DNA of 64,000 nucleotides, taken from positions 321,503,956 to 321,567,955 of the forward strand of contig CM060922.1 in the NCBI GenBank assembly GCA_030737875.1. The letters are read 5' to 3'. Below are positions 59,398 to 64,000 of this stretch, one piece after another. The DNA comes from Allium sativum. Taxonomy: Eukaryota; Streptophyta; Magnoliopsida; Asparagales; Amaryllidaceae. Position numbers and translations under genes: made by a program. The notes under the pieces are model-generated. The model was not told where the DNA came from. It did no database searches and saw nothing but the letters and a program-made list of their open reading frames with translations. How positions within the stretch are numbered: position 1 is the first letter of the stretch; the number at the start of each line of letters is the position of its first letter.

Positions 59398-62300
59398 TGT
59401 AAGAACCCGAAACTTCCCCGGTCTCCGAAGAGAAGAGGAAGAACGAATTGCTTTGAGAACAAGACGAATCAGAACACAAACATAAGAACATTTCATTGAT
59501 TATTACAATAATTTCATCAGAATACAAGAATATACAGAGTATGAATAAATATTACACATTTATTAAATATTAGAGATTTGCAAGTTACAATGCAGCGGAA
59601 AATAATACAAAACCCAACTGAAAAGAATATACGGATACAGAGCTTACCGAATATAATTCCAGCCGTAAACCTAGATCCTATGAATATAAATCTGCAAAAC
59701 CAAAACTACTAGCTGCCCGTGTAGAAATAGGGGCACCCAGAGTTTAGGTTAAAACAATAAACTCCAAGTCGGTCATGTGACTGGTGTGAGAAATAAAACA
59801 GCTATTAATCTGATTTTAAAGTTAGGTAAATCAAGGGACCATGCCGTATAACACGGAACGGGTTTACTCCCTAGAATACTAGTGCATAAAAACAACAACG
59901 CAATGCCAAATAAAGAACAATGAAGCTATTATAAGACTCAGGTCCCATCAAACAATGCAATGCAAGCCGGAGGATAGAGTTTTTACCTTATAATAGCCAA
60001 AAATGCTTAGTACATGAAATTTCATATTTTATTATTACTATAAGTTTATAGTGTCAAAACAATTTCAAATATAAATGTATCAATCATAGACGGCATGAGT
60101 GCCCCATCCCACTATGTCACCATACTTGGCTCTACAATCAAAACCGCAAAGTCACGTATTGGAAGTTGGTTTTCCGTCTGTGAACCAAGGCAAGTGATCG
60201 CCCTTACCACTTTATTAGACTCTCTACCCCGAGCCTCAAGATTGGGGCTCGAGTGACCCTTATATCGTCAGGGCCGGTCCACACAGAGTGGATTAAAATG
60301 CATGAACACTGCATTTCCCCGCACTATGGGGCGTAAACTGGTCATATCCCAACCAAACCATCGGCTCCTGAATGACCGATATAACCGAGGCGCCTCGCTA
60401 TCCATCATCCACATAAGTAAAACGTCAGGGTTTGCAAAACGCTGACACCACACCTAGCTAGAAGGAAACGCATGCCCTCCCTGATGTCCTCTCCTGTTTC
60501 TGGTTCACATTGGGGTGTGAGCCTCGCGAATCAATGCTACACAAAGCTATGCTATATTAAAGCCGTGCTTTGATCATCAACCACAAGACTCTGCTTTTCA
60601 ACAAAAGCCTTGATCATTTGCATCTCAGCATGCCACACAGGCAATTCACGCTATGCAACCGATGTCTATCAATCACACAGAATGAAATCCGATGTCAGAC
60701 ACACATCCATTTACAAGTTCATTCTGAGTCAGAACAAAACCGGAGGCACCTTATTCCTCATCCCGTATGTCCAATACAGGAGAGAGGTCCTCGCATATCC
60801 GGTCGATCTCCAAGTACGTCTGGACAAACACCACTTATTACTTTGTCTTGGGTGTACAGCCCAGTCAGGACATCAGTAATCATCCAAACGATGTGAAGAC
60901 CTCCGGTCTTCATCCACCGTCTTCATCCTCGACACATCGCCGAATCAGTTATTCAGAATGGGATTAACCTGGTCTTTCTGAATAACTCGCATATATAATA
61001 AACAAGTGCTTAAAAAACACAACATACGCCTCATTCGAATCCAGAATATTTCTTTATCCAAATATTCATATACTTTAGGAAAGGTTCCCATTAATTTATC
61101 AAAGATAAATTCATTAAATTTATTCTTTAATCTTCCTTTCGATGTCAATGCAAACCAAATTATAGTTTATCCAAACTAGTCGGGATTAGCAAACCACACC
61201 GAAGTAATCATTTATTTAATTTCCCAATCCTAACCTATTCATCCCATGGAGCAAAATTAGTAATAATCCATATCTAACAACTTGGTGTTATCGGTAAAAT
61301 TAATTACCATTTCATGTTCAAATCTAATTAAAGATTTAACTATTGCTTCGAGGAAAACTGGTGATACTCCATTCTCGATCATTTCCATCTAATTAAAGAT
61401 GCATTAAAACTCCATTTGGTTTTAATCTTCCCCAAAAATCAATATTAACGATTATTTAACTTGGGAAATCATATCCTGTCTTTAACTGGGTTAAAGAACC
61501 AATGTCGTTTAAAACACAGTTCACGATGAACCCAAAATCACATTCCATTCCATCAGCCTTTAACCGTAAATTAGCAAGTGAATGATTCCCTAAGTATTAA
61601 CCCTGAAGGCCGAAACCAACATCAGATCAATACCCAGGAAACCATTCAACTTAACTAGTATCCAGTTAGTTTCTGATTTTCTTAACTCTATTGGGTCTAA
61701 GAACAGTATTATAAAAGGTACCTTTCACGATAACCCAAAATCTCATTCCATTGTTAATCGGGTTAAAGAACTAGTGTTATTTAGAACACCGTTCACGATA
61801 AACCCAAATACCAATTTCAATTCAATTCCAATTAAATATTAATTAATTGGTGTACTTCATTAAATCTAAATAAAAAGATTTAATCTTTTCTCAACTGGGT
61901 TCAAGAACAGTTTTAATGAAGACACCATTCACGACAAACCCAAAATCACATTTGATATTAAATACAAGGCTCTGAATAGAAAATATATCGGCTTATATTC
62001 AATATCAAATTCTGGAATCAACAAATACCGTATTGGAATAACGATATATATCTTCCAAATTCCTCCACAATATCTGTATAATCACAGAATCCAATATCGA
62101 AATACTCTGAAGATAATTTCAACTCAAATCCATTCCAATTTATATATTGGAAATTCTGGTTATTTTTAAAACCATTTCAAATCCAATTTATTTATTTAAA
62201 AATAATTGGAATATAATTCTAGTTCATAACTAGTTCATTTCGATAAAAATCTATTTTTATCTTTTCAAATATGGAATTTTTCATCCCAATTCTTTCCAGA

Positions 62301-64000
62301 TCATTTATTATGATTTTACACTAATTAGTGATATTTTTAAAAAATTTATCAAGGCCCGTGCAGTCGATTTCCATAAACGGTCGTCGACTGCACTTACAGC
62401 GATCTTTTCCGAATTTGATTTGGACATAATTCCAAATCCAACCGTTAGATTTCTAATTTCTTGTATTCATTAGAAACCTCTTTTCGATACGATCCCAACG
62501 ATTCCTGTTTTAGGAGAATCTGACGGTCGGATCTCCCGTAATGTCCGTTCGAAGTTAATGGTCTAAACTCGCGAACTACCGCAGCGCGTTCTATTCAGGC
62601 CATTATATATATAATATATATATTTCGTCGATTTCCATTTAAAACGTATTTTATAAATCATTATAAATTCGTTTTCAAAACGATTTCAACTTCATATTCA
62701 ATTTCAAATCAAAATTGAATATTCCATATCATCGGTATAGAAATGATAGTATTTTCAAAAGATTAGATTTCGAAATCATTTCCTTTTCGATATTCATTAT
62801 AGAAATGAATAAAATTGATATAAATATCGTTCACGTCAAAATGGCGTTAATCTAAACAACATGGCTTCATATATTTAAATATTTTCGTGTCCTTCCCAAA
62901 TCGGACATCAAAATCACATTTTGATCCATTACTGAATATTATTTTAAAATATTCATTATTTTAAAATATTCGTTATTTTAAAATGTTCATTCTTTCTGAA
63001 CTGGAATCAGACATAGTCAATTACGATATAATTTGATTATATGGATTTCATGCAATACATGTATACAACAATAGTGATAAATAATCATCCATCGTCCAGA
63101 GTGCATTCTACACTGTATAAGCATTAAATATAAATATTTAACGCTTACAACAGTCTGTCAACCTATCGATTGACATACGACTAAATAATCGGGATTAGTG
63201 TACATCAAATATCATCCCAACACCCGTGTGGGGTTTCAATCAACAAATAATGAATTTTATTTATGCAGTTGGGCGATGTGTAAAATTTATCGTCCCAATC
63301 CATATTAGTCAAATGGGTGTACATAAACAAATTGTCTGATTTGTAAATGAATAATTATTTTATCCGTATATACGTTAAAAATTATATTTTTAACGATAAA
63401 ATATTTTATTCAACTCATGAATATTTTATATAGTCCATTCATACAATAAAAATGATATTTTTATTCTTTAAATATTTTATTCAACATATGAATATATTTT
63501 ATACAGTCCATTTCAAATCACAATCAATTTCAACAACATAATACAATCAAACAAAAAAGTCGTCCATGGTCTGTGGATAACGGGGAGCAGTTCATATATG
63601 CAGTTATAAAATAAATAACTGTACATAAATAATTTTAGTGAGAAGTTCTCACCTTAGGGATCCACTCCTCCACTCTATTTCGGAATTTCAGAACAGTCTG
63701 GATTTTCCTGACATTCCAACGTAGTCTTCTCTACGTTGTTCATATTAAACATCATATTTTTAATATGATGTTTATATTAAAAATCACATTTTTCATATTG
63801 CTACTTATATAAAAGTCATACTTTTATAATGCTATATAATACATAAAAATCATATTTTTATATCGTTATTCAAATAATAGAAATCATATTTTTATATCGA
63901 TGTTCATTTAATAAAAATCATATTTTTATATCGATGTTCATATAATAAAAATCATATTTTTATCTTCATAAAAATATTTCAAATATACGATAAAAATCAA
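59398..64000 (-). mobile_element. Partial giant LTR (LARD2-related), runs off the window
   Basis: The plus strand starts TGTAAGAACCCGAAACTTCC, so the element end is GGTTCTTACA. It is homologous to the LARD2 LTR throughout: TTGCAGCGGAAAAT counterpart near 59590, core at 59714-60986, module B near 62340-62600, and splice-donor-like TAAGGTGAGAA at 63653-63643. The TTCAACACATGAAT array is nearly absent (two loose units near 63409 and 63481), and AAAATCATATTTTTAT units run from 63730 to the window end. It is more diverged from LARD2 than the two LARD2 LTRs are from each other. The left flank is TTTCA; the partner end is not visible. Confidence 0.85.
59714..60986 (-). other. Conserved hairpin-rich LTR core (right-edge LTR)
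   Basis: Hairpins: GTTATTCAGAA/TTCTGAATAAC at 60948-60986 (perfect); GAAGACC/GGTCTTC at 60895-60911 (perfect); the GAGGCGCCTC palindrome at 60387-60396; GGTC/GACT-type hairpin at 59770-59783; TGCCC/GGGCA at 59714-59735. The GAGAATTTATTCTC hairpin has been deleted along with its surroundings here (about 60670). Confidence 0.68.

Overview
The window looks like repeat-dense, AT-rich nuclear DNA of a flowering plant. The reasons are plant-type LTR retrotransposons of the Ty3/gypsy and Ty1/copia superfamilies, primer-binding sites complementary to plant initiator tRNA-Met, nested insertions with 5-bp target duplications, and no bacterial gene organisation. I cannot name the species. I find no host protein-coding gene, rRNA, tRNA or CRISPR array. 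Open frames longer than 60 codons are chance frames in LTRs or microsatellites, apart from decayed retrotransposon gag/protease pieces.

Layout, left to right. (1) 1-5129, minus: the start of a Ty3/gypsy element with decayed gag and protease next to a 4.1-kb LTR. (2) 6336-11698, plus: a 5.36-kb solo LTR with target duplication AAGAT. (3) 12797-42095, minus: a gag-only Ty3/gypsy element of Tat-like type, interrupted twice. (4) Inside its internal region, at 13882-27307 plus, sits LARD1 (LARD = large non-autonomous LTR derivative). It has two ~6.1-kb LTRs around a 1.2-kb non-coding internal domain and a perfect CTGAA duplication. (5) Inside its right LTR, at 30714-41419 plus, sits a gag-only SIRE/Maximus-like copia element with 3.3-kb LTRs. 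(6) 43880-57146, minus: LARD2, with ~6.1-kb LTRs and a 1.0-kb internal domain. (7) 57500-59397, plus: the 5' part of another giant LTR, interrupted or abutted at 59398 by an eighth LTR (minus) that runs off the window.

The main biological theme is a set of related giant-LTR, non-autonomous Ty3/gypsy elements. They share U3 blocks, a splice-donor-like AGGTGAG after the promoter in the families where that part is present, and a mid-LTR core holding at least six small hairpins. At several of these hairpins the stem or its position is kept while loops, and sometimes stem sequence, change. LARD1 and LARD2 also each carry, downstream of the primer-binding site, an extended hairpin whose loop is a self-complementary 6-mer (CGGCCG in one, AGATCT in the other). 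That is the layout of a retroviral dimerisation kissing loop. LARD1 has LTRs only ~0.4% different by eye, so it moved recently although it encodes no protein. It must therefore be copied in trans, and RNA structure is the likely basis for its selection.
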